A DNA stretch of 64,000 nucleotides from Gonapodya prolifera JEL478. Lineage: Eukaryota > Monoblepharomycota > Monoblepharidomycetes > Monoblepharidales > Gonapodyaceae. The notes beneath the pieces are model-generated. The model ran no database searches. It worked only from the letters and a program-made list of their open reading frames with translations, and was not told the DNA's origin. The stretch spans positions 933,012 through 997,011 of the forward strand of contig KQ965733.1 of NCBI GenBank assembly GCA_001574975.1, given 5' to 3'. Positions 45,801 to 57,262 of this stretch are shown here, one piece after another (the stretch's first letter is position 1; each line of letters opens with the position of its first letter). A program made the position numbers and the translations under genes.

Positions 45801-48268
45801 AGGTGAGTGCGACCGCTGGGAAATTGTTGTGGATCGGAAATTGAGAAAAATATTTTTTCACAAGCGAAACGATCTCAGAGTTCCCAATCGAGCTGCTTAC
45901 ATTTCATCTTCTGTTTCCGGCTTTCATTCAAATCACAAAACCTAGCTATTGGCTGCAGCTTGGTCTTGAAAAATGGTTCGAGTGGACCGCGCGAAGGCTA
46001 CGACTTACCAGTTTCCTATTTGGTGGAACCCACCGCGACGAGGAGTCTGATATTGAAGATGATGGGGACGTGGATGATGAAGAGGAAGTTGATGAGCAAG
46101 AGGAGAGGGGAGTTCAGGAAGGGAACGCAGAGCCGAATGCTCATGGAGGTCCATCTGAAACCGACACAAGAGACTCTAGTGTCGCCGCAGGAAGCGGGTC
46201 GACAGCTGATTCTTCTATCGCTGTAACTCCTAGTCGCGTTCCTAATCGGCGGGAATTCCGGTATATGCGAGTACCTAATCGAGACTACGTCGAGGTTGTG
46301 CGCGGTGAAAGAATGCTCGTACCGTGGAGAGAAGGTGACCCTTTACGGGGAAGGGATACAGAGACCCCTGAAGACGTGGAGGCAAACTGGCGATTAGTTT
46401 ACGTCCCCGCAATGTTCAAATTTCGAGTGAGTTATCGCCAACTTTTTTTTTCCTGTGCAACTTCACAAAGAGAAATCCATTTACAAGATCTACATACTGT
46501 TGATCTGGCAATGGCTCTCCGCCGTCTCATTCTTGTTCTTCGCCGTCAATCTTCCTCGTAAGTTTATTTTAGTTTGTGCGCTACAGCGTCTCTTACCCCC
46601 TCTCAATCATCAGTGACCGTTGGTCGAGCCATTTTTATCCGCTTGGATGATGTCGTGGACTTCGCTTCACATCGGAACGCTTTTACAACCCTGATACTAG
46701 CACGCGGCTCCACGAGTATCTCGAGTGAAAATCTGGGACAACTTCAGCAGGAACCTGTTCCCGTACTCCCTGCTCACGGCGGTGTTCGACCCGACCTTCC
46801 TGTTCACGATGTCTATTCTCTTGCAGTAGGGCTCTGCTGCTTGGGCATGGTTCTTGGAACAATTCGTGTTATCTATTCCCGAAATAGTAAATGGCTTGAT
46901 CGACTGGGGCGACTTTTGGCGAAGCCTTTGAAGAAGCTCATAAAAGTTTGGGGGTCGTTGACAAAGGGTCGGCGACGTCGGATGACCACTGGCGCGACAT
47001 CTTTAGGACGGACATGGTACCAACCTTTTCTACATGCCGGTCAGCGCTTACGGCGGCAGCGTAAGGCGCGTTCGCTCGCGAGTGCCGATGGGATGACTGA
47101 AGACACCGCGTCCTTGCACGGAACGATCGAATCTCATTCTTCTCGTAAGCGACGCACGTGGATGGGGCGACTTGCACCCATCAGTCCGCGAGCATATCTT
47201 GGATGGCTCTCGCGTCAGACTTTGGCGCTAGGGATGGGTGCGGGTCGCATGAGAAGACGTGTTATTTGGTTCCGACTGAGAGAAGATGAACGTGGGTTGT
47301 GGAGAGAGCGATTAGCCGTGATGTTCCAACTCGTGAGTTTTAGAATGTCGTGATTTTTTGACGGCGTGGCCATTCACAAATGCGCATTATAGATTGCGAA
47401 GATGATTGTTCTGACAGCCTTTGTCGGTGTTATTATTCCATTGATGGTAGGAACAATTTTTGAGTTATGTGAGTGTATCAATCCCCATCTTTCTCGGTTT
47501 CGCAATCTTGGACATATTGCTGATGCATTTGCGCATTTGCTTTTTCTTCCAATTGAAGACATCATCATGCCGTTGAGATCGCCACGAGATCAAACACCTA
47601 TCAACTTTCTCGTCCAAGATTACGCGTTGGGAGTTGTCTACCTCAAAATTTTCTACTCGCTTTTGTTGATCGGACCGGAAACACCCCTCGCCCGTGCGGT
47701 CATTGAAGCTCGCGATTCTGGGTTCCACGCGTTCAACCTATCTCGCTTCACCAATAACGTGCTCTTCCCTGTTACCGCGACCTGCTTAGTGTTGATATGT
47801 GCACCTACGGTGATTGGATGGCTTGTAACATGGCTTGCCGTCTGGGCGTTCAGAACTTTTGTGAAGCGGGACGAGGAACCCGCAAATCATGACATGGATG
47901 TTTTGATACTGGAACAACTCGTTTTGAGGTACATCTTTCCAGGTGTATTGGTCCTCGGTCTCTCTGCAGAGGCTGCTGACGGTCTTTTCAAGTTGGGTAG
48001 GACTTGGGTTGAGAAAGTCCGAGATGAACAATTTTTAGTCGGGCGAAGACTGCACAACCTGGAATCAGAGCCTCGTGGCTCACAACCGCCAGGAGGGAAG
48101 CAGGAGGTGGGACGAACCCACGAACCCTCAAACTCGGTGGATACCGATCATGGGGAACACGGTGAATCTTCCTCAGCGGGAATACCTCTGAACGTACCCG
48201 AAGAGGAAAGAGATAATTTCGCCAGTGTAGCTAATGGCGAGAATGGGGAATGGATTGATGAACCATAG
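42871..48268 (+). CDS. DOA10: Doa10/MARCH6 (TEB4) membrane E3 ubiquitin ligase
   Basis: ER and inner-nuclear-membrane E3 ligase of the ERAD-C pathway. Eleven exons give 1564 aa: 42871-42898, 43011-43081, 43169-43197, 43266-43339, 43405-43628, 43696-45270, 45336-45802, 45865-46426, 46488-46557, 46614-47332, 47393-48268. The N-terminal RING-CH (C4HC3) is built from four tiny exons: [30 protein letters not shown] and NCEICGHTFNFSPIYA, all eight zinc ligands present. Many membrane segments follow, including SILIRHFIRSTFSASNP, the TD domain with IFGPTATPLGRLAFHRAHPW and WTSSFLHWLAGTTYMFQFAL, EFPIELLTFHLLFPAFIQIT, and the C-terminal element RDEQFLVGRRLHNLE (human KNDKYLVGQRLVNYE). A disordered Pro-rich insertion lies near residues 180-370. 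Upstream: MSH5, divergent; downstream: the RBR ligase in tandem, 113 bp away. Confidence 0.93.
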
Positions 48269-48381
48269 AAAATATATGCATTAAATCGTTGAATGGGTGG
48301 GGTCAGGCTTCGGCCACAGTCACAGGCGAAGACAAGTGAGCGACCAAGTGGGCGACCGGTGTTTCCCAGCGGCTGGAGTTG

Positions 48382-51300
48382 ATGGCGGCATTTGTGAATG
48401 CGCACAATGGAAACAACCTAGAAAATTGGGCTGGGACTGGGGGGAATGGAATCGCGCACCAGGGAAAGCGGGATCAGCTCGCACAAATATTCCCAGGAGT
48501 TCGTCAAGATACCATTGAAAGGCTGCTTATGATGGTGAGTTTTGACGAACCCCGGAAAGCGTTCGGCCGATCATCGGCGGAGTAATCTAGTACCCAGATT
48601 ACAAACTGTTGCCGCCGTGTTTCTTGTGGTGATTAATACGGGGGAGCGTCTGCTGTCTTTTCTACTAACAGACATAATTTCTGCAATGGTACGACGAAGA
48701 CGAACGGCGACATGGACCAATGTATCGACCTACTATGTGTGGACCCAGATGCAGATGTGGTACTTGGCGTGGATGTGGCTGTTCGAGACCGTTTAGTGGG
48801 TCCAGACTTGCAAAAGAAAGAGGGAATTGACGAAAAAGGCAAAGAGCAACCCAGGTTGGACGGAAACAGGGACACCAATTTGAATGGTCGAAATCCCGAA
48901 CCCCAGGCATTGGGTGTTCAACTGCGTCATCCTGCTCCAAATGAGTTGCAACATTTGCCTCAAGGAGGTGCAGTCGCTTCCGGCATTAAACCCCTCTTAC
49001 CCGCTTTGCCGGCATCGCATACACCTCTCACACGAAAGAGGAGCGGCGCTATCTTTCTTGACTCTGACGAGGACGAGATGCCTGCCCCCAAAAAACGCCG
49101 CTTCGGGGCCCGCGAGCCTCCACGCAGAGTTCAAAATGCAAGAGTTGTCAACTTGGATCCCAATAGCGATGAGGAAGACCACTGGCTGCGTGGTCGAGCC
49201 CCAACAGCGCCTGTCTTTAGAGTCGAGGATGTCATGGTCAAAAGAGCCACCCTTCCCCCTGTTGTTTCACGATCAGTGAATACTACAGCTCCCTCTGTTG
49301 CTGGTGCCGCCTCTGGTGCTGGTCCCGCCTCAATCGATGGTACCAGAGCTGCTCAACGAATTGATAATCCCATCCATATCGAACTTCAAGTGCAACGTGA
49401 ACCGTCTCGAAGCCCAGATCCAATTGCATTAAGCCTTGCCAGTATGACAGGCATGTTTCCCGACGCTCATCCTACCTATCTTGCATCGGTTCTTTCGCGA
49501 CTGAATGACGACTGTGAGGCTGCCACTGATGAGGTTTTGCAGAAGAAGGGGAAGTATCCAAAGAGAGGTGACGACTTTTTGGAGGCTGGTGGCGCCGAGT
49601 CAAACAAAACATCAGAGGATTTGTCGGTCGTTGCCGACAAGGATTTCGACAATGCGGACCCGACGTTCAAGCCAAGCAAAGCATATAAGCGTGATAGGTA
49701 ACTTAGCAGATTTTCGCTCCAGGCGCAAGTACAAGCTAATGATTCTGCAACCAAGTCTTGCTCTCCTCCACTCCGACTTCCCTCATGTTTCTCGAGATAT
49801 AATATCCTCGCGACTCTCAGCATCCTCAAATCAGTACGGGCCTGCATTTGTGGTACTGTGGCGACTCTGTGGTGGATTAGGTCCTGTCAATGGGGAGCCT
49901 TCTATGACGAGACGACTACCGCGGTTGCAAGGTCGACTGAAGTCAGAATATGAATGGGCGCAAAAGTGGAAGCGTGAGAGATTTTTCTTCAAGTAATGAG
50001 TTTCACGTTTCTCAAAAGCATTTGAACTCATTCCAAGTCTTGCAAATGGCGGGATCTAGCGCCGATGCACGCTCCAATGGCGATAGGAGTCCACAAACGA
50101 AATCCGCGGATCCAGGTGCCACAATCGAGTGCGAATGCTGCTGTGGTGACTCACCGCTAGCCAATGCGGCTTGGTGTGAGGGTGGTCACTCCTTCTGTGA
50201 TGAATGTGTGAAGCGATCCGCTGGAGAGCGAATATCACTGCGTGAGTTTTTTTGTCCCCGAAGAATGACGAGTGCCATACATATTGAGACGGTGATTTCC
50301 AGAACAACCCCGAATCCAATGTCTCGCGATGGGAGGTGATTGCAAGGAGGTGATCTCCCACCAGGAGCTGCGTGAGTGAGACACCTATTTTTTCCAGCTC
50401 GAAGCTTACAATACCATGAAAAACGGACAGGAAGAGTTCTAGGGGAAAAAATGTGGGAGTCATATGAAAGACTCTGTGAGTACGAAGTTCATCATGGTGT
50501 AACCGTATCTTTCTCTCTTTTCTTAACGTTCTCTGTTTACCCAAAAAGGTCAGAAGAAAGAGATTGAGAATGCATTTGAAGATATGGTTTGTATTTGTCA
50601 CTTTTTGTTTTCTTTTGCGATTGCGCTGATGAGAGTTCAACCAAATTTTCAGCAAGAAACGCTTGAGAAGTGTCCCATTTGTACCGAGTATGCTGAGCTA
50701 GGTAAGAGGGCGAATAACACAAGAGCCACCAAGATGTGATGATCATGTCCCTATCAGTTTCCGCACCGCCGGAAGTGGTGAAGTTGTTCCATTGCAAGAA
50801 CACAAACTGCATGGCAGTCACATGTCGTTTGTGCCAGAAGGTCAATCATCTTCCTCAGACTTGTGAAGGTGAGCGTTTTTATCCATCGCGTTTGTCAACA
50901 TCAAGTAGTGTCAGACATATCGGCATTCACAGAGGCCCGCAAAGATGTCGTACTTGACGTGCAACACCGCGTAGAGGAAGTAGCCACAGAGGCTCTTTTG
51001 CGCTCATGCCCGAAATGCAAAAATGGTCGAAAGTTCATGAAGGAAGATGGCTGCAACAAAATGACATGTCCTGACTGTGGATCACGTGCGTTGTCAAAAC
51101 GTTCTATTTCGCTCTGGGTATGCACTCTTTGATGCATTTTTTACTTCCCAGTAATATGCTATGTTTGTCGTAAGCTTATTCCGGAGAGCTACAAGCATTT
51201 CAACGTAAGTCTTACGTGTACAATCGCAAGTGATTTTGGGACGCTGAATCTATCTGCCACAATGCTCTGCTTTAGCAACAACCTGGTCAGCAAATTAATC

Positions 51301-51844
51301 CCAACGACAAACAAGCTGCTCAGAAATGTCCCCTTTGGGACGACACTAATCATCGGCATGCAAAAGAGGTAACGGATGCTATAAAGCGCGAGCGAAATAT
51401 TCTTCGCGATGCCGCCCTTGCAGATGGAGTTGACGTGGACAAAGTCAAAGTGGACGTGCCTGTGGTACCTAAACAGCTACCACACCGGAATGCAGTTATC
51501 GGGCGACAACCTCAACCACAGCCTCCTCCCGTAAACCGCCTTTTCGGAGGTTTTGGAGGTCTCAATCGTATTGCGCCTCTCTTTGGTCAATTACAGCAAG
51601 TCGGGGTGCAGGGGTACGAGCCTGCAATGGTTTTTGGATTGCAACCACCTGTGCAAGCCCCGTTTGCCTTCCGTGCCCCTCCTGTGGCTCCAGTTGCTCC
51701 ACCTGCGCCGCCTCCCCCAGCACGGGCGCCGGAACCGGCAGGACCTCCTCAACCGAGGAGAGGTGCTCGTCGCGCAGTGCGGTTCAGACAAGAGGAGGAT
51801 GGTTTTGAGGGTCCAGCGCGGGATGTTAAGAGGAGACGGAGATG
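48382..51844 (+). CDS. RBR-type E3 ubiquitin ligase, RNF216/TRIAD3-like, with CUE domains
   Basis: Cysteine-relay E3 ligase. Early exons are 48382-48534, 48700-49697, 49756-49973 and 50038-about 50240, with roughly nine more to 51844. The N-terminal CUE motif is FPGVRQDTIERLLMM joined to TNGDMDQCIDLLCV across the first intron. A second CUE-like segment is SMTGMFPDAHPTYLASVLSR. Next comes KAYKRDSLALLHSDFPHVSR, typical of RNF216. RING1: IECECCCGDSPLANAAWCEG then GHSFCDECVKRSAGERIS. IBR: ETLEKCPICTEYAEL, then LFHCKNTNCMAVTCRLC. RING2: LRSCPKCKNGRKFMKEDGCN then KMTCPDCGSVICYVCRKLIP; the catalytic Cys is inferred in KMTC. The C-terminus is Pro/Ala-rich and ends in a basic DVKRRRR, a possible nuclear signal. 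An acidic KKRRFG-type stretch around residue 170 is also basic-nuclear in look. Confidence 0.9.
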
Positions 51845-51987
51845 AACTCTTTACCGTTTAAAAGCATTGATTGAAATTCATGTGAATTTTCTTTAGTAAA
51901 TTTTTTCATTTGTTAATCTTGCTTTGGCCATACGCCCGGACATTCCTATCTCTTCATCAGTTTTACGCCTAATTCATCTGGATAGCG

Positions 51988-54707
51988 ATGGCAGACACAC
52001 ATTTCTCCCCGTTCCTGATGGTGAGCAGCAAACCGTCCCTCTGTGACTCCTGTTACCGCAACGGCGTTCGAGGAAGAGGTCGAGGTGTATTGGACACCGC
52101 TCACCCACTACTTCAAGGAAGTCGCCTTAAGCCTCCACTCTCTAATCCATCACTTCTTTTGCACGCACAGTATCCGGACGTCCTTGTTCGCGAAAGGCAC
52201 GCAATCGCGTCGCCTCGAATAACAACACTTCAGGTGGCTGCAAGTCGGGTGCCAGCTTTTTGCAAGCATCGGTTTATCTACGGAGGCTCCGGAATGAATG
52301 TTGCTGTCATCGGAGACTGGCTTAAATGGGACGCCAAGAGGCAGATCAAGCTTGACCCAATACCTGGGCAACCGTTCTTCTTCGGAGACGCAAATCTTCC
52401 CCTCGGAATCAAACTAAGATACAAATTTATCGTCAATGGACAGTGGAGGATTGATCCTGCTCTTCCACACGAGCCAGATGGTGCGTTTTCAAAAGTTCCC
52501 CATTAGCGACTGCGCTTGTGAACTGAATCTATCTCTTCACATCAAGAATTTGGAAACACAAACAACTATCTGTTCACACCGCAAGCCCAAGGCGTTAAAG
52601 TCGAAGCGATGTATCGGCACCACGTTGACACGCCAGGCGCTGCCGATTCTGAGATGCTGGCGGTTGGTTCAGGTTCCGACAGTCCAAATTTTGTTTCCAT
52701 CCGAAATAATTTTTTTCTTGCTTTAAAGAGTCCACCTGGTGGCGATGGCTCGGACGGTACTGCCGTGGAATACATAGATGGGCGAATGGAAGATCCAGCC
52801 CCCTACATAGACGAGAAAGTGGTTTTCTTGTTCCAAGCTGTCAAGCAGAACTTTGCGAGCCGTATCCAATCACTTATAGAAAATGAAGTAAGTCGGAGAA
52901 GAGCAATACAGACCGAAGATCGTGCACGAATAAATCGGGCATTATCACAGGGAGTGGACGTCAACACGACACATCCGGCTCTAAGAAAGACTGCGCTTCA
53001 CCAAGCCGTCGAAAGCGCATATGCGGAAACCAACATCCCAGATTCAATCATTATGCTACTGAGTTTGGGCTGTGATCCAGAGGTCAAGGATGGGGATGGT
53101 GGGTCTCACAAGTGTTGTTGGAGCAGGAGTTTTTTTTTACTGATAACCGCAAATCCTCTCCCGGCGGAACAACATCCAGGCCGAACAGTTCGGGAGCTAG
53201 CGAATCGGCTCGCACCAAGCAGCCCTATGACTTGGTTCTTCAACCACCCACTCATCAAAGCACTCGCGAAAACGGTATGCATCAACGATCTAATTGTGAC
53301 TTCAAAGTTCCTAACTCACTCACGAAAACAAGTCCACGAACACGGATAGCGTGACTTTTCGGCGGAGGTCTTTATTGGTCCTTTCGGAACTCGCAGTGAA
53401 GCGCAGCATGAAAGAGTGGGCAATCAAAGAACCCGCCGAAGGTAGAGTGCCCTGTCCTCAGCTTCAATGTTCACGACTTACGCACCGCAGCAACTTCTAG
53501 TCTCAAACCGCATTTCTCTCAAGCGCCTTATGGGCTTCTCTTCCACCATTGGTCGCTACCTTCTTCAAGTGGTGTCGACACATGCCAGCCTTGTAACTCT
53601 GTACCGTGAAGTCCAGCACCTCCGAACGGACATTGCAGCCCGTGCGTATTTGTCGTTATAAATTTTCTCGTCGGTGGAGAATGCCAACCGTTCATTTTTG
53701 TTTCCAGGCTTGGACTGGGTCCGAGGTCTCCGTGATGTTGACCGCCAAGTCGAACTCGAAACGAAAGCCCGAGACAAGGCCATTGTCGAGCTTCAAGGGT
53801 GCAAAGTCAAGATCGTGAACGGGTTCTCAGACGGTGTCCAGCAAAGCGTGAAAGATTTGATCGAAGAGGTTGAGCTGAAGCTCGCGGAAATCGTCACCAG
53901 CAGGATTGAAGAATTGAGAGACGGAGTCGGTGAGTGCGCGCGCAACTGACCTCTGTTCGAATTACATCGCAGTGAATTGGATGTTGGATATCAAGGAACC
54001 TGGCAAGAGAGAGAACAGTCGTTGGTTACTACCGCGAAATCCATTCAAGCCTTGGAAACCGAGGTTGCTGCAGAGCGAGACGTAAGTAACATATTTCGTT
54101 CTCTCCACTCTCGTTATTTGTGATTGAGCGTGTACTTGTACTTGTACTTGTAGCACGCAGCGGTGACACTCAAGGCAGCAGAAGAGGAAGCAGCGTCATG
54201 GACTGCATCTGCCGCAACAGCGATTGAAGGAATGCTTACCAAAGCGCGCGCTGCTGAAACGTATCTCCGCAAGCGCTTGACTCAAATCGACCAAGAAATG
54301 AAGATTGCCGAGGAGGCTGTGATCGGTGAGAGAGCGTTTTTGTTATCCTATTTCGATGTGCGGTAACATTCCTCCTCTCGACTTTTCGAACAGACAATTG
54401 GAAAGGCGACCTTCTTCAAGAAAAAATCAAAACCGAACGTAACCTCAAAGAAGCCACCGACTGGTGCATCGAGCTCGAGACGGAGCTGCACGCGATCCGC
54501 CTTCCCCACAATTCCACCTCGACCGACGAGCAGGTCCTGGCGGAAACCAACGCGGTCCAGGCCCGTGTGCGTAGCGGTATGGGTATGGGGATGCAGAGGG
54601 CGCGGTCCAAAAGCTCGCAGCTCAGCCTGGTGCCCGAAGCGGTGATGACGGTGACGGCAATCCCGGTTCAGGACGGTACCAAGCAAGGCGCTCTTCGTGG
54701 CATGTGA
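51988..54707 (+). CDS. CBM48-like (AMPK-beta type) domain, ankyrin-like and coiled-coil protein
   Basis: A multi-exon gene of unknown role. The N-terminus is unresolved: both the frame from ATG 51988 and another containing TAFEEEVEVYWTPLTHYFKE look plausible, so an intron may lie there. Next is a glycogen-binding-type fold: RFIYGGSGMNVAVIGDWLKW, PLGIKLRYKFIVNGQWRID, then, across an intron near 52483-52550, EFGNTNNYLFTP. This matches the AMPK-beta/CBM48 pattern. After it come SQGVDVNTTHPALRKTALHQ and IIMLLSLGCDPEVKDGDG, ankyrin-repeat-like. The second half (53370-54700) is helical with coiled-coil sequence such as VDRQVELETKARDKAIVEL and LIEEVELKLAEIVTSRIEEL, ending QDGTKQGALRGM at TGA 54705. 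A splice near 53430-53510 could not be made to fit in phase. I do not know a described family with this order. Confidence 0.65.
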
Positions 54708-54959
54708 CGGGACCCGAAAGAAAATCAAGCATGATCCAAAGGAAAAGCATGACAACATCATCTGTGTTACCCATCACATCCCAAGTTCTGTCCTTTATTT
54801 AAAACACAAAAAAATCACCAGTAGCAGAAGTTTCGTTTTTTTATCACACCTCACCCCTTCATCAGACACAAAACATACGAATAAAGTAGTTGTTGCAAGT
54901 TTTCTTATATCGTTTCTCTTAACAAGAAGAAGAGTGAGCCCACACCGACGCGCAACGCC

Positions 54960-56703
54960 CTACGCCCATTCCTTGAGCTGATAGATCCTCGCCGAATTCC
55001 GCCAACATATCAACTCGGCAAACTCCACCGCCTCACTCTCGTCCAGATCCCCCTGCGCGATCGATTCGCCCAGCACGGTCGCAAGCGCGTCACGGAAATA
55101 AAGGGCGCCAAAGTAGTACGTTTCTGGGTACAGGTGCGCGTCGGACGAGTAGAGGACTTTGCTCGCGGGAGCCAGGTGCAGCAGCTGTGGGGTAGGGGTT
55201 GAGGGACCGGACAGGGTGATGAGCTCAACAGTCAACACGCACCAACAAGCGAGACCGCGAAAGTAACGTACCTCCCGCAGGGCCACCGCGAGCGCATCCC
55301 TGCTCGCAAACGGCTGTAGCTCCCCAAAGTCAGCAAAAACATTCAAAAACATCCCGGCCATCCATCCACTTTCCTACACGTACACGGAACCCGTCCCGTC
55401 CTTGTCAGTACACTTGAAATCAATCGGTTGACGAGTGCATTGGACCCAACTCACTCTACAAAACGGATACGACGTATGCAGCAGCACGATTTTCAAGTCG
55501 GGGTACGCCTTGGCGAGAGGTTGTAGGTGCAGGGGGTTACCAAGGCGCAAGTCCATATCCGTGTCACCGTGGCCAGTGTGGAATTGGAGGGGGAGGCCTT
55601 GGAGGTCAGTTGGGTCAGTTGGGGTAAGACGTCCAGTGCATGAATTGTACCGTGCGAGTCAAAACGTTTCGTTGTATGGTATGCAAAAATATCAATCGAG
55701 TCAAGACGTTGTACGACAGACATGCGAAAGGTACCATTGAAGACTCACCGTGCTTGACACAATTCCGGATACCCAAATTGACGATCCAATCGACAAACTT
55801 CTTTTCCGCGACCCGCACTCTGGGCGGTTGCGCTTTGCCACTCGCTTTCCCACTTGCGATCTGCGCCGAAAGCGTCCCGAGATACGATGCCAGAATACCC
55901 GGAATGGCACCGACGACAGCGTTGTTGGTGAGCGCATTGGGGTCGACCTCGAGTCCCGAACGGTACGCCGCGACGGACTTGTACCCCACGACGGACGCGT
56001 CCGGTTCGAGTGCCGCCATGAAGGCCTGTTCGAACGTCGAGACGAGGTTGCCCGTGGTGGCGGTCACATCTTTGAGTGCGAGAACGCGCAAGCAATCCTC
56101 AGCGACGCGTTCGAGGCGCAAGATACGTTTGTGCGGCTTGGCGAGAAAGTCGTGCCAAGATGAGGGGTAGAAGTCGCCGTAGAGGCCCTCGCTTGGGAGA
56201 GGAGTGGAGAGGAGTGTGGCTGGTGGTAAGGAACACGAGGAACAACACACGCGATGACGACGCGGGAAATTCGCCTCGCTCCACAATGTGATGAGAACTC
56301 CGCTCCGCGGAGAATTCGCCTCCGGCGTACGCCTCGCTCCACGATCGGTATTCCGCTTCGCGGCGCATTCGCCACTGGCGGACAGCCTCGGTCAGCACCT
56401 CGCGGCGCTTAGGCCTCGGGTTCGGTCCGCGAAGGCGTCTTCGGTCAGCGCCTAGCGGCGCTTAGGCCTCAGAGTCCTCGCTCTGCTCGACCCCCCCACC
56501 ACCCCTACTCACTCAAAGAGCAGCTGCGAGACCCCCGACGCCTTGATCATGTCTCTCGCAAACGCTTGTTCGTCCTGCTTCGCCCTCTCGATGCACTTTG
56601 CGGCTGCTTCTGTCACGGGCACGTTCTGCCTCGGGCGGTGGGTGTCGGGTGGTGGGCAATGTGAGATACCGTCAACCCGACTCCAGACTGCCATTCAACA
56701 TCG

Positions 56704-56747
<44 letters not shown>

Positions 56748-57097
56748 ACCTAACCCCGCAATCATCTCACCAGGTACGTGGCCAAGTCCTTGACGGCTCT
56801 CCTGTACGCCAGCGCGCGCTTCACGTCGTCTCTGGCATCGCCCTCGGCCTCTGAAAACGACGCGTGCAGATTCTCGCGGTCGCTGTACCCTTTCATGATC
56901 ACTGTGTGGCGCAGTTCGTAGTCAGTGTGTGTCGTGTCGCCACAAAAAAGCATCCATCCGATGCGGGAACCGAACTCACTATGCGTGTGGTTGTCGATCA
57001 GCGGCATCTGCGCGATCGCCGAGTAGAATGCATCCGAGGGCGTGTGCAGCGTGGAGTGCGCAGACGACGTGCCACGCAGATGGTTCAGAACGGGCAT
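54960..57097 (-). CDS. FluG-type metal-dependent amidohydrolase (amidohydrolase-2 family)
   Basis: TIM-barrel hydrolase related to the N-terminal half of FluG and to decarboxylase-like amidohydrolases. Minus-strand exons: 57097-about 56978 (MPVLNHLRGTSSAH ... MPLIDNHTH, the metal-binding His-x-His), about 56900-56771 (SFSEAEGDARDDVKRALAYR), an exon ending at 56513 (CIERAKQDEQAFARDMIKAS), 56191-about 55750 (GLYGDFYPSSWHDFLAKPHK, ATTGNLVSTFEQAFMAALEP), PLQFHTGHGDTDMDLRLGNP near 55560 (third His), DLKIVLLHTSYPF near 55470 (fourth His), SKVLYSSDAHLYPETYYFGA near 55130 (Asp), and the end YQLKEWA at 54960. All expected metal residues are present. It lacks the glutamine-synthetase half of FluG. The intron 56192-56512 carries GC-rich repeats, and the preceding intron a 44-nt poly-C run. 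Confidence 0.85.
56262..56480 (-). repeat. GC-rich degenerate hairpin repeat cluster in an amidohydrolase intron
   Basis: Several related units, read on the minus (sense) strand, share the core GCCGGAGGCGAAT or its variants. Best copies: 56351-56383, and 56299-56330 with a self-complementary arm CTCCGCTCCGCGGAG. A related family occupies intron 60015-60434 of the MIC26/27 gene: 56351-56383 and the reverse complement of 60119-60151 differ at only about 4 of 33 positions. Confidence 0.75.
56704..56747 (-). repeat. 44-nt poly-C (poly-G on the sense strand) in an amidohydrolase intron
   Basis: Forty-four uninterrupted C on the plus strand. The gene is on the minus strand, so the pre-mRNA carries G44, beginning at intron position 24 after the 5' splice site at 56770. 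Confidence 0.9.
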
Positions 57098-57262
57098 CGG
57101 TGGTGGGAGGTGGTCGGTGTCGGTCGCGGATTTGCACCCGATCGTCGATCGTGCGGAGTGGAGGTGAAGAACTGGAGTTTGCACTCCTGTAAACTCTCTT
57201 CTGCCATTCAAAACTTTAAATTCGCAACTACATATGTACCCGGATCGTCCCATCTCCACCTC

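Noticed and set aside
49698-49722. A 25-nt intron in the RBR ligase gene
   Set aside because: A GT-AG pair 25 nt apart restores frame, but using the AG at 49754-49755 gives a 58-nt intron with a CTAAT branch-like site and a better match to RNF216 (KRDSLALLHSDFPH).
53429-53448. A 20-nt intron in the CBM48/ankyrin gene
   Set aside because: It would restore frame but is far shorter than any other intron here. The junction is left unresolved instead.
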